27,690 bases of DNA from JAIBBG01 sp040381475 (GTDB taxonomy: Bacteria; Bacteroidota; Bacteroidia; Flavobacteriales_D; Sanyastnellaceae): contig JBEIHH010000027.1 of assembly GCA_040381475.1 (NCBI GenBank), positions 1 to 27,690 of the forward strand. Direction: 5' to 3'. Position numbers and translations under genes: made by a program. The notes beneath the pieces are model-generated. The model saw only the letters and a list, made by a program, of their open reading frames with translations. It did no database searches and had not been told where the DNA came from. Position 1 is the stretch's first letter, and each line of letters starts with the position of its first letter. Positions 15,544-23,712 of the stretch are shown here, piece by piece.

Positions 15544-16947
15544 ATGCAATTCAACATCACCAAAGAGCTTTTATCTGAGCTCCGCGAATGGATTGCGGAA
15601 GGGCAGGATACTGCCATTGCTCAGGCCATAGCTGATGCGCATCCCGCCGATATCGCTGAACTCATCAATGAGCTCAGGCGAGAGGAAGCCGTTTACGTAT
15701 ACAAAGTATTAGATGAAGAGCGCGCAGCAGAGGTTATGCTCGAACTGGACGATGATGTTCGGGAGAAACTACTTTCAAGTCTTACCAGTCGTGAAATTGC
15801 TGAGGATCTGATCGAGAATATCGATTCAGATGATGCGGCCGACGTCATTGCTGAACTACCTGAGCAAAAACAGGAAGAGGTTATAGCATTGCTGGAGGAT
15901 GAAGAACAGGCAAGCGATATCATCGATCTGTTAACCTACGAAGAAGGTACAGCCGGAGCTTTGATGGGTACCGAGCTTGTAAAAGTGAATCAGAACTGGA
16001 CGGTTTCTCAGGCTATACGCGATATGCGCAAACAGGCTGAAGATATCGAAAACATATATACGATCTACGTGGTGGATGACCACGACGTTTTGATGGGTAC
16101 TTTAAGTGTCAAGTACATGCTTTTTCATGTGTCCAGTCTGCGAACAACCATCCGTGATCTATACAAACAGACGAAAGTTCGTTCGGTGGCAGTGGATACA
16201 CCTGCGGAAGATGTTGCCAAGATTATGGAGAAGTACGACCTCGTGGTGCTTCCGGTGATTAACAGCAACGGAGCTTTACTCGGTCGAATTACAATCGATG
16301 ATGTGGTAGATATTATCAGAGAAGAGGCGGATAAGGATTACCAGATGGCCAGCGGTATATCAGAAGATGTTGAATACAGCGATAATATCATCACGCTGAC
16401 ACGAGCCCGATTGCCCTGGTTGCTCATCGGTATGGCTGGTGGAATGATCAGCGCCAATATCATTGGTGTGTTTGACATTGGACAATATCCCCATATGGCC
16501 ATATTCATGCCCCTCATTGCTGCGATGGGCGGAAATGTGGGAGTGCAGTCTGCTGCGCTTGTAGTAAAAGCGCTGGCAAATCGCAGTGCCCTTGATGAAT
16601 CTTTGTGGCAGAAGTTGTGGAAAGAACTCCGTGTGGGGCTGGTGAATGGCCTTGTTTGTTCAAGCGTTATACTCGGAGTGAGTCTTCTTTTTCACATGGA
16701 TCTTTCTCTTTGTATTACTGCCAGCATAGCATTGTTTTTCGTGATCATCTTCGCCAGTTTCTTCGGAACATGGATACCTATGACACTGAATAGATTTAAG
16801 ATAGATCCAGCTCTGGCAACCGGTCCGTTCGTTACAACTCTCAACGATATCTTTGGACTGATTATCTACTTCACTGTCGGGCACTATGTGATGGCAAGAA
16901 TTGGCGACGTTCATTGGAATGCAATGGCCGGTTTGCTTTTCAGGTGA
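15544..16947 (+). CDS. mgtE: Magnesium transporter MgtE
   Basis: The 467-residue inner-membrane Mg2+ channel has the expected domains. A superhelical MgtE N domain (about 1-130) is rich in acidic repeats such as HPADIAELINEL and DDAADVIAELPEQ. Two CBS domains follow (about 135-255, with TLSVKYMLFH and LVVLPVINSNGALLGRITIDD). A five-helix membrane domain (about 280-467) includes the pore-lining PLIAAMGGNVGVQSAALVVK and ends near YFTVGHYVMARIG. N and CBS domains sense intracellular Mg2+ and close the channel at high concentration. Length and domain order are typical. It has its own promoter, diverges from the small-protein operon and converges with the dehydrogenase gene nine bases beyond its stop. 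Confidence 0.97.
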   Translation: MQFNITKELLSELREWIAEGQDTAIAQAIADAHPADIAELINELRREEAVYVYKVLDEERAAEVMLELDDDVREKLLSSLTSREIAEDLIENIDSDDAADVIAELPEQKQEEVIALLEDEEQASDIIDLLTYEEGTAGALMGTELVKVNQNWTVSQAIRDMRKQAEDIENIYTIYVVDDHDVLMGTLSVKYMLFHVSSLRTTIRDLYKQTKVRSVAVDTPAEDVAKIMEKYDLVVLPVINSNGALLGRITIDDVVDIIREEADKDYQMASGISEDVEYSDNIITLTRARLPWLLIGMAGGMISANIIGVFDIGQYPHMAIFMPLIAAMGGNVGVQSAALVVKALANRSALDESLWQKLWKELRVGLVNGLVCSSVILGVSLLFHMDLSLCITASIALFFVIIFASFFGTWIPMTLNRFKIDPALATGPFVTTLNDIFGLIIYFTVGHYVMARIGDVHWNAMAGLLFR

Positions 16948-16956
16948 AGAATATAT

Positions 16957-17898
16957 TCAGTTAAATGCGCTCAGGATTTTGTCGGCGAGCACATCACTTA
17001 GCTTGAAGTATGATTCATGTGTCCAACCTGCAATGTGTGGTGAAAGAATCACATGAGGTGAAGAAATAAGATAGCGCATGGCATCTGCATCTGCTGTGTT
17101 CTCGAGGCCTTCGAGAGAAACCTTTTCATATTCGATGACATCCAGACAGGCGCCTTTAACCCTGCCTTCTTTCATAGCTTTCACAATCGAAGAAGTATTG
17201 GCATTCTTGCCTCTTGCCGTGTTAATGAATACGATAGGTTTGTCGAATTTTTCGAAAAAATCATCATTGGCGTAATAGCGAGTCTCATCATTTAGCGGTA
17301 GGTGTAGACTAACAATATCCGCGCTTTTAAAGATTTCTTCCAACGATGCTTCTGTTACAAATTCATCGGAATAGTTCTTTTTGTATTTGTCATAGGCGAT
17401 CACCTTTGCTTTGAAACCTTTCAATTTTTCTGCCAGTGAACTACCCATGAGTCCATATCCAATAATACCAATTGTCTTTCCTGAAATTTCATTTCCCCGG
17501 TTCTCTTCACGCGGCCATTTCCCTGCTCTTACATCATGATCTGCCTGCCGCAGATTGTTCAGCAACATAAGCAGCATGCCAATTGTATGTTCCCCAACCG
17601 CATCTCTGTTGCCTTCCGGTGAATTGATTACAAGAATTTTCCTTTCTGCAGCATAGGCAATGTTAATGTTTTCCAGACCTGACCCACTGCGGGCAATAAA
17701 TTTGAGTTGTGGCGCCGCATCAATAAATGTCTGGTCTATTGTTATTCTCGAGCGAACAACAACGCCGAAATAACCTCCCAGTGAATGAAGCATCTCATCT
17801 CTCGGCATGTCATATCGCAGATCACATTGGAAGCCTGATTTTTCAAGGCGCTCGCGAAGAATGTCATGAACTGACTCTATAAAAAGTACTTTGCGCAT
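16957..17898 (-). CDS. D-isomer specific 2-hydroxyacid dehydrogenase (phosphoglycerate dehydrogenase-like)
   Basis: The start MRKVLFIESVHDIL is preferred; an upstream ATG at 17934 adds 12 poor residues. The 313-residue product has the N-terminal catalytic segment, the Rossmann motif GIIGYGLMG (144-152), Arg229 in NTARG, the acidic residue region DVIEYE (253-258) and the catalytic His288 in SPHIAGWTHES. The early RSGSGLENINI matches the family's substrate-binding loop, and GWTHES resembles SerA-type enzymes. No C-terminal ACT domain is present, so it corresponds to the short form of phosphoglycerate dehydrogenase, or alternatively to a hydroxypyruvate or other 2-ketoacid reductase. No serB or serC neighbour settles the substrate. 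Confidence 0.88.
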   Translation of the reverse strand: MRKVLFIESVHDILRERLEKSGFQCDLRYDMPRDEMLHSLGGYFGVVVRSRITIDQTFIDAAPQLKFIARSGSGLENINIAYAAERKILVINSPEGNRDAVGEHTIGMLLMLLNNLRQADHDVRAGKWPREENRGNEISGKTIGIIGYGLMGSSLAEKLKGFKAKVIAYDKYKKNYSDEFVTEASLEEIFKSADIVSLHLPLNDETRYYANDDFFEKFDKPIVFINTARGKNANTSSIVKAMKEGRVKGACLDVIEYEKVSLEGLENTADADAMRYLISSPHVILSPHIAGWTHESYFKLSDVLADKILSAFN

Positions 17899-18099
17899 GT
17901 TCCGCGAATTTAAGTGACATCTCCGTTCGGTCAAGTGATGTCCTTTTATTCCTTATCAATCCTTGACTTGTGACTTCTGTATGGTGTTTGGCAGTTTTTG
18001 ATCTTTGAAATTCGACTTTCAGGCATCAGGAAATGAAAGGAAGATTCAAAATCACTGGTTACTCAATTCTAATTCTGGAATAGGGAAGTAGAGATGCAT

Positions 18100-18570
18100 C
18101 TAGTCTTGGCGTCTTTCTTCGAAAAATTGTCGCAACAATTGTGCACATTCGGCTTCCATTACGCCTCCGGTTACTTCAGATTTAGGATGGACAATGCCTT
18201 GTCCGTTTTTACTGTGTGATCCGAACTTGGTGTAGCCACGTTTTTCGTCATATGCGCCAAACACTATCCGACCAACTCTCGTGTTGTAGGCAGCACCGGC
18301 GCACATCACACAAGGTTCAAGAGTTACGTACAAAGTGCACTCGTGCAATGACTTTCCTCCAAGATACTCAGATGCTGATGTAAATGCCTGCATTTCTGCA
18401 TGAGCCGTGAAATCGTGCAGCCGCTCAGTAAGATTATAACCCCTTGCAATCACCTGACCTTTGCTTACAATGACGCACCCAATGGGAACCTCGTCTGCAT
18501 CATAGGCAATCATGGCTTCCCTCAGCGCCATCTTCATGTATTTCAAATCTGTTTCTGTGATTTCACTCAT
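18100..18570 (-). CDS. tadA: Nucleoside deaminase, probable tRNA adenosine-34 deaminase TadA
   Basis: The 156-residue zinc deaminase has the signature HAEMQA (His57, Glu59) and TLEPCVMCAGA (Cys87, Cys90). The early region MKMALREAMIAYDADEVPIG and the later GRIVFGAYDEKRG match TadA, which converts adenosine to inosine at the wobble position of tRNA-Arg(ACG). A general guanine or cytosine deaminase of the same family is a weaker alternative because the EVPIG and PCVMCAGA forms are TadA-like. The gene lies 10 bases downstream of the glycosyltransferase gene on the same strand. A TAGCTTTG -7-like box (complement of 18576-18583) directly precedes its ATG. Confidence 0.88.
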   Translation of the reverse strand: MSEITETDLKYMKMALREAMIAYDADEVPIGCVIVSKGQVIARGYNLTERLHDFTAHAEMQAFTSASEYLGGKSLHECTLYVTLEPCVMCAGAAYNTRVGRIVFGAYDEKRGYTKFGSHSKNGQGIVHPKSEVTGGVMEAECAQLLRQFFEERRQD

Positions 18571-18575
18571 GTATG

Positions 18576-18583
18576 CAAAGCTA
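18576..18583 (-). promoter_or_regulatory. Possible -7 box (TAGCTTTG) abutting the tadA start
   Basis: Read on the minus strand, TAGCTTTG matches TANNTTTG and ends five bases before the tadA ATG, so a transcript from it would be leaderless or nearly so. No TTTG -33 element is found at the usual distance. The match may be chance. Confidence 0.25.
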
Positions 18584-19654
18584 TGATTTTGTTGCTATCT
18601 GCTTTAGTTCATCTATTGATATCAACTGCAACTGATCCTGAGATAACTGGCAGTGCCCTCCTTTGCGATTGTGGTAAAGTGCGAGGTATGATTGCTCCGT
18701 CTGTCCGGGTGTTGGAACCAATATCGCTTTTCTGCCCAGGAAATACAGATCCATGATGGTTGAGTAACCTGAACGACACAAGATGTATTGGCTCTTTCGA
18801 ATTTCTTCATGAAACTTGTCGTGTTTCAAATGTGGAACGATGAGGAGATTGCTGATATGCTCAGTACTAGTTGCTTCGGTTCTACCTTCAATCAGGATCG
18901 ATGGTTTTGAATAACCAGAGAAAAGCTTAACCATGAGATCACGGAATTTGGTTCGTGCCGGTTCCGGACCGGATAGCACAATCGCAAATTCATATTCGTA
19001 AAACGAAGAGATTGACTCAGTATTGACTGGTGTTTCATTGGAATAAACGTCTTCATCCGGAATGCCATTGAAAACACCGAAACGGGATAATGGACCAATG
19101 TAACGTACATTGTTAAACCTGGTTTTTCCATGGCTCAGCCGGCCGCTCAGATTGTTGTCTCCTGCGAAGTCCGGCACCAGACAAAGCGAGAATTGTTTTA
19201 TGAACCATTCGTTTGCGAAAGTTGTGATGATACGCAGCATGCCCGGTGCAGGAATGAATAACTGGTGAGTCATGAAATAAGAAGTAACGGCTTCATGGTA
19301 GAGTCCATACCTGTTGTCGCTGATGACCCAATCTATTTTTTCCTTCTTAATGAGCTTTGCCAGCCAGTTATGTTCTGCGCGAATTACCCTTAGAATTCGG
19401 ATAGAGTTTTTTAAAAAATGTGATGTGAAATTTTCATGTTCCGGATACTTGATGTTATAATCCGGAATGTCTGTGAAGATTTTCAGATCAGGGAATTCGG
19501 TACGCAATAGCGCGGCACTTCTGCCATTGGATGCGAGTAGCACGGTGTGACCATTATCCTTGTAGTGTCTGATCACAGAAATGCATCTGGAAGCATGACC
19601 CAGGCCCCAATCAAGTGGCGCTATTAGAATTGTTCTTTTCAAGGATTTTTCCAT
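18581..19654 (-). CDS. GT-B fold glycosyltransferase (MurG/GT28-like C-terminus)
   Basis: The 357-residue protein starts MEKSLKRTILIAPLDWGLGH, a glycine-rich acceptor-side loop (LDWGLGHASRCISVIRHY) seen in MurG- and UGT-like glycosyltransferases. The C-terminal half contains the donor-side pattern YILCRSGYSTIMDLYFLGRK followed by LVPTPGQTEQSYLALYHNRK, where the SGYST and PGQTEQ segments resemble the sugar-nucleotide binding loops of GT28 enzymes. No signal peptide or membrane helix is seen, so it probably works at the cytoplasmic side of the membrane. Donor and acceptor are unknown; a UDP-sugar donor is a reasonable inference. It lies 30 bases after the DUF5686 gene and before tadA on the same strand. 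Confidence 0.8.
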   Translation of the reverse strand: MEKSLKRTILIAPLDWGLGHASRCISVIRHYKDNGHTVLLASNGRSAALLRTEFPDLKIFTDIPDYNIKYPEHENFTSHFLKNSIRILRVIRAEHNWLAKLIKKEKIDWVISDNRYGLYHEAVTSYFMTHQLFIPAPGMLRIITTFANEWFIKQFSLCLVPDFAGDNNLSGRLSHGKTRFNNVRYIGPLSRFGVFNGIPDEDVYSNETPVNTESISSFYEYEFAIVLSGPEPARTKFRDLMVKLFSGYSKPSILIEGRTEATSTEHISNLLIVPHLKHDKFHEEIRKSQYILCRSGYSTIMDLYFLGRKAILVPTPGQTEQSYLALYHNRKGGHCQLSQDQLQLISIDELKQIATKS

Positions 19655-19684
19655 TTCACAAGTGCGAACATATCAATGTCAGGA

Positions 19685-22234
19685 TCAGTAATTCCATTTT
19701 TTGTGAAAAGAATCGTAGAAGTTGAATCCAAGTTTAAATTCTAATCGTGCTTTGTTCCAGGTGGATTCAGCTGTGCAGGCGTAGATTCCAATTCTGAACA
19801 ACTCTTCACGAATTCGGATAGCTCGTTCAAGTCCTAAGTAAAATTCAGTATGAAAAAAATCCTGATCAGGAATGCTCAGGAAAGCTGCTCCGGCTGCTTC
19901 CGTCAGCTTGAGCTTCCTGATGAGCGGAATTTTGTTTAGCAGTATTCCGTTGAAATGATGAAAATAATTTCCGCGAAGGAATGTATTCGGTGTTGATAGG
20001 GTAGGGCCGAGCAACTGGAAGGAACGCAGTGGATCTGAAAAGAAAAAAAAATCTGATCCCCGGAAGTAGCGGTGCTCAAGAATGCGCAGATTTGTTTTAT
20101 TAAAGAATGAACCTCCGAGTACTGACCATTCCATATTGCCCAACCTGCCCAGCTCTTTTTCATGGTGTATTCCCAGTTCTACATAATCGAAATTAATTTC
20201 ACTGCGGAATAGCCCCGGTATTCCTTTCCTATAAACGATATTGAGTTCTGGATACTTAGAACCGAGTAATATTTTTTTCTTCTTTTTGATGATATATTTC
20301 TGTTTGAATCTGTACTTGAGATCTAACCGGAACTCAGATTTGATGTAGCGATTGAAATCAATTGGTTCATTGATGTCTCCAAACAATTGCTGCGACCATT
20401 GATCCTGCGCCATGTTGCTGATTGGTTTCTGGTCAGAAAATTCAAATGTCAGTTCTGCAAACAAGCCATTGATAATTTCCATCCGCTGCGCAATGCTCAC
20501 CATTTGTGTCCTAACGTAGTTGCTTCGGCTAAATACAGACCCCAGCGATGCGTAAGTGTTGATCATGTCGTAGTAGTCGCCTGCTCGTATATAGGTTCTG
20601 ACGAATTTCTTTGGATAATAAGTCAGGCCAAATCCAGCCTTTCCTCTGATGTCCTTGTTCCTGAAACCATAGTCTAACATACCATCGGTTTCAAGCAGGA
20701 AATCATTGCTGAATTCTTTTTCGTAATTGCCACCAAGTCTGTGTCTGTATCCTCCAATACCAACAGGATTTATCTGCATAATCAGTGGATTGATGAAAAT
20801 CGACTGCTTTTTGTAGTGGTTTCTGAATCCAACACCGTAAAGGATAAAATCCATAAACCGGACTTTGTTATATGAAGAGTCTTTCTCTTCGTAATACTCA
20901 GGGCTGCTGAAATATCGTTGAAGACTGTCGCATTGATGAGCATACTGAATCTCCAGAGCATTCATAGCAAGGGGTCTTTCCTGCAACCAATAAATAGAAT
21001 CACGATCAAAGGCCAGGTCATTGTATAAAATCGTTTCATCTGAAAATCTGAACGCAGAAACTTCCTCCATAATATTCTTATTCCTCAGGATTATCTGTGC
21101 TTTGATATCTGCAGTGCCATCGCGAATGGTGTAGTCTATTGTTAGATTTTCAATGTAGTAGCTTTTTGTCTGCTCATTGGAATAATCAATAGCTACCTCG
21201 AGATTTTGGAAAAAGCGCAGAGCATGTTTTGGAAGTGTTACCTCAGCATTCTCAAGTGCCCAGTTGTCTTCACGAATATGCATGATGCCTGAAAAAAGTG
21301 TTTCGCCGGGGAATAGCGGTGAAAAACGTATGACAAAAATTTTAGTGGAATCATCGAACATTATTCCATCCAGGTCAAATCGGTAACTTAGCAAAGCACC
21401 CTCTCCAATGGGCGAAAGGACTTTTTGTTCGGTCAGACCCGGCAGGTCAAGCATCCGTCTGTACAAATTGAATTCCTGATATCCGGTATAGGATCTGAGA
21501 ATGTAATTATCGTCGTATGAATATTGTTGCGGAAGAATATCCGGCTCACCATATTCTATACTGATTGAAGTGCCTCCTCCGCGCATTGATGGGGGATTGG
21601 GACGGAAGTTTTGATGAGCAGTGATTTCCTCATTGAATTTATCCGGTGCAGAATACTTGACCTTGCTTATGGATTCTGTTAAATCGGTTTGATAGGTTTT
21701 GCGTGGTCTTTCTTTTGTTTTTAGTTCAAGATATACACTGTCACGACCATATTCTGAAGTATCAGGCATGGTCTTCTGAAGCGAAATTTTCGAGTAACTG
21801 TCATATGAAACGCTCTGATTTTTTCCAAGATGTTTTGTTCTGGACTCAATGGCATTTTTTACCACTTCTCTCGCCAGATCTCTGGTGTCGGAATAGATTT
21901 CAATAGACCTCAATTCTGCAGGATTTTCGCGCAAAATGATGTCGATTGTTTTGATTTTTCCGGCTTCTACCTGAATCACTTCTTCATGGTCAAAATGGCC
22001 TATGAGGTGGCAAGTGAGTCTGTATTGGCCCTCTGAAAGCTTGATCTGATATTTGCCGCTTTCATCAGCAGTGCCCCCGAACGTGAGACCGGTCTTCACG
22101 TCGGTGCATCCTAGAACTGCATACATCGCTGGGTCCCCGTTTGAAGTGAATACCTTACCCTTGAGTAAGGATTGTTGAGAGTGTAGTACTTCAAAGGATA
22201 ATATTAAGAACAGTATGAGAGCGCAGCGCGGCAT
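19685..22234 (-). CDS. DUF5686 outer-membrane protein with carboxypeptidase-regulatory-like N-domain
   Basis: The 849 residues begin with a signal peptide (MPRCALILFLILSFEVLHSQ). A beta-sandwich of the carboxypeptidase-regulatory type follows (about 22-105: LLKGKVFTSNGDPAMYAVLG, DESGKYQIKLSEG, YRLTCHLIGHFDHEE). The large remainder has the DUF5686 pattern: AREVVKNAIESRTKH and YDSYSKISL near the front, then many aromatic beta-strands such as IGGYRHRLGGNYEKEF, ending in a strand with FNFYDSFHKKWNY. This predicts an outer-membrane barrel with a periplasmic or surface domain. The molecular function of DUF5686 proteins is not known to me; the fold suggests envelope transport or assembly. The uptake operon's hairpin lies just upstream, so it likely has a separate promoter. 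Confidence 0.85.
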   Translation of the reverse strand: MPRCALILFLILSFEVLHSQQSLLKGKVFTSNGDPAMYAVLGCTDVKTGLTFGGTADESGKYQIKLSEGQYRLTCHLIGHFDHEEVIQVEAGKIKTIDIILRENPAELRSIEIYSDTRDLAREVVKNAIESRTKHLGKNQSVSYDSYSKISLQKTMPDTSEYGRDSVYLELKTKERPRKTYQTDLTESISKVKYSAPDKFNEEITAHQNFRPNPPSMRGGGTSISIEYGEPDILPQQYSYDDNYILRSYTGYQEFNLYRRMLDLPGLTEQKVLSPIGEGALLSYRFDLDGIMFDDSTKIFVIRFSPLFPGETLFSGIMHIREDNWALENAEVTLPKHALRFFQNLEVAIDYSNEQTKSYYIENLTIDYTIRDGTADIKAQIILRNKNIMEEVSAFRFSDETILYNDLAFDRDSIYWLQERPLAMNALEIQYAHQCDSLQRYFSSPEYYEEKDSSYNKVRFMDFILYGVGFRNHYKKQSIFINPLIMQINPVGIGGYRHRLGGNYEKEFSNDFLLETDGMLDYGFRNKDIRGKAGFGLTYYPKKFVRTYIRAGDYYDMINTYASLGSVFSRSNYVRTQMVSIAQRMEIINGLFAELTFEFSDQKPISNMAQDQWSQQLFGDINEPIDFNRYIKSEFRLDLKYRFKQKYIIKKKKKILLGSKYPELNIVYRKGIPGLFRSEINFDYVELGIHHEKELGRLGNMEWSVLGGSFFNKTNLRILEHRYFRGSDFFFFSDPLRSFQLLGPTLSTPNTFLRGNYFHHFNGILLNKIPLIRKLKLTEAAGAAFLSIPDQDFFHTEFYLGLERAIRIREELFRIGIYACTAESTWNKARLEFKLGFNFYDSFHKKWNY

Positions 22235-22277
22235 GTCTTACTTGACGATATTGGGGATGAAAAGTTACTGCCAATAA

Positions 22278-22303
22278 CAAACCCCGGCGTACCGGGGTTT
22301 GTA
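22278..22303 (-). terminator. Perfect 11-bp hairpin closing the SusCD operon
   Basis: ACAAACCCCGG (22278-22288), loop CGTA, CCGGGGTTTGT (22293-22303). The stem is perfect and G+C rich. On the minus strand it begins 25 bases after the stop of the last operon gene and is followed by TTATTGG, a weak U tract. It is either an intrinsic terminator or an RNA-stabilising 3' hairpin. Confidence 0.65.
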
Positions 22304-22327
22304 AAAATTATTTGAAGCGCACTCGAA

Positions 22328-23194
22328 TCAATCACAATCGAGAAATGTAAATGACTGGAAAGGAGGCGCCGATGTGTAAACGAAACCAGGCTTCAGCGCA
22401 TAAAATTTAAGCGTTTTAAAATCAAAAGTTTCTGAGAGCAAACCTTCGAAAATGTCTTCGGGAATGAATGTGATTCTGAAGAATCCTGGTTTATCAGGAC
22501 CAACAGGCCTCATCTTTAAGGCAGGAGTTGATGTGGTTAATTCAGGCGTTGTATAGTTTACACCGACAAAAACACTCTGCTCGGCACGTATGAATAGATA
22601 ACAATCGTCATCTCCAAGATTTTGCATGGATGCATTTGTTTCCTGATTGTTGTCGTAGGTAATGGAAAGGTAATCATCTGTCTTGGCTATTTCCGGGAAT
22701 ATGCAGTAAAGCTCATCACAAAGTCTTGGGATGATGTTGATTTTTAAGTCCTCAGTTTTGGCTTCACCGGGATAAGAATCTTCATATTCTTTTCCGTTCT
22801 TGAGTTTCGCCAGACAAGAAATACCTTTTGTGAAAAATGAAGTCGCATCAACACCGTAGAACGAAGTAGGTTTGAACCGAATACTATAAAGCTTGTCGCC
22901 GATTTTGTTCATTTTTAGTGCCTGATTCGAGTTTTCCCATTGTCCATTGCCTACAGTAGGTTCAGCTGGTTGCCAGGACCACAGATATACTGAATCATCT
23001 GGATGATCATTCAAAATGGCATTCAGGGCGTTGTTGTTGGATCCATCTGTTGTCAAGGCAACGTTTATGTACAATGTGATTGTATCATTTTTTCCTGTAG
23101 GAGATGGCTGAACATAAGCAGCCTGGGATAACCCCAGTAATGCGGCTAGAAAAAACGTTATGGATAGCGATGTTCTTTTCATTGTATTATTCAT
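22328..23194 (-). CDS. Secreted hypothetical protein in the SusE/SusF position
   Basis: The 288-residue protein has a signal peptide (MKRTSLSITFFLAALLGLSQA after a possible MNNT lead). Two starts, 23194 and 23182, are possible; the first overlaps the upstream gene by eight bases. The body has beta-sandwich character: TLYINVALTTDGSNNNA, VYLWSWQPAEPTVGNGQW, YSIRFKPTSFYGVDAT, then a second unit with CYLFIRAEQSVFVGVNYTTP and FRITFIPEDIFEGLL. The VYLWSW and IRFKP pattern recalls surface glycan-binding proteins encoded after SusD. I cannot name the domain with confidence. As last gene of the uptake operon it probably binds the same substrate at the cell surface, although there is no lipobox cysteine after the signal peptide. 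Confidence 0.6.
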   Translation of the reverse strand: MNNTMKRTSLSITFFLAALLGLSQAAYVQPSPTGKNDTITLYINVALTTDGSNNNALNAILNDHPDDSVYLWSWQPAEPTVGNGQWENSNQALKMNKIGDKLYSIRFKPTSFYGVDATSFFTKGISCLAKLKNGKEYEDSYPGEAKTEDLKINIIPRLCDELYCIFPEIAKTDDYLSITYDNNQETNASMQNLGDDDCYLFIRAEQSVFVGVNYTTPELTTSTPALKMRPVGPDKPGFFRITFIPEDIFEGLLSETFDFKTLKFYALKPGFVYTSAPPFQSFTFLDCD

Positions 23195-23684
23195 TCACGC
23201 GGTTAAAAGTAAATCTGTAGATAGCTGAGATTGTTTTGACACCTTCAGCGTCTGTGCAGCTATTCTCTAGTTCTATTTCGAGCAAATTGTCGCGCTCCGT
23301 AACAACAGAGCCAAGCAGTGTTTCTATGGTGTCTGTGGAATTGTAAAGAAACAGGTATGTCGGGAATTTGTCATTGTCAAATGCCCAGGTGCCACCAGTT
23401 CCGAAGTAGTTCTTGCCCGGCCCCGCCTGCACGGTGTAGGTCTTATCATCTCTGTTGAAATTCAGTCGGGTCGGAGTCTCTCCAGGAACAACGTAGAACT
23501 CGGTTAGATCACGCTCTTCTCTAATCGGATTGTTTGGATCCTGCTGTTCGAATGATGATACTTCCCAGTTGCCATTTAGTCCGGCTACTTTATCTGATGG
23601 ATCACCCAACTCTCCTTCCAGTTCAGGTTTACATGAACTCAAGGCGACGGTGATTGCCAGTATGCTGTAAATGTGGTTTTTCAT
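23187..23684 (-). CDS. DUF5004-like lipoprotein
   Basis: The start at 23684 gives MKNHIYSILAITVALSSCKP, a clear lipoprotein signal with lipobox LSSC; the longer frame upstream overlaps susD and spoils the signal. The product is 165 residues. After a short acidic linker it has GLNGNWEVSSFEQQDPNNP, GGTWAFDNDKFPTYLFLYN and a final YRFTFNRVNE, a lipocalin-like beta arrangement that resembles DUF5004 domains found in Bacteroidota glycan-uptake loci. It lies 28 bases after susD and is followed by the SusE/F-position gene with a small overlap. Its role is unknown; being an exported lipoprotein within the operon, it probably assists substrate binding or complex stability. Confidence 0.65.
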   Translation of the reverse strand: MKNHIYSILAITVALSSCKPELEGELGDPSDKVAGLNGNWEVSSFEQQDPNNPIREERDLTEFYVVPGETPTRLNFNRDDKTYTVQAGPGKNYFGTGGTWAFDNDKFPTYLFLYNSTDTIETLLGSVVTERDNLLEIELENSCTDAEGVKTISAIYRFTFNRVNE

Positions 23685-23712
23685 GCTTAACAAATATCGT
23701 TTTAATTTCGAA

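Noticed and set aside
15693..15923. Serine-rich antisense reading frame opposite mgtE
   Set aside because: It is the mirror image of the acidic, repetitive MgtE N-domain coding sequence and has no independent support.
17935..18099. Gap between the hydroxyacid dehydrogenase and tadA genes as a tRNA or small RNA
   Set aside because: No cloverleaf, conserved box or strong hairpin could be found by eye; it appears to be plain A+T-rich spacer.
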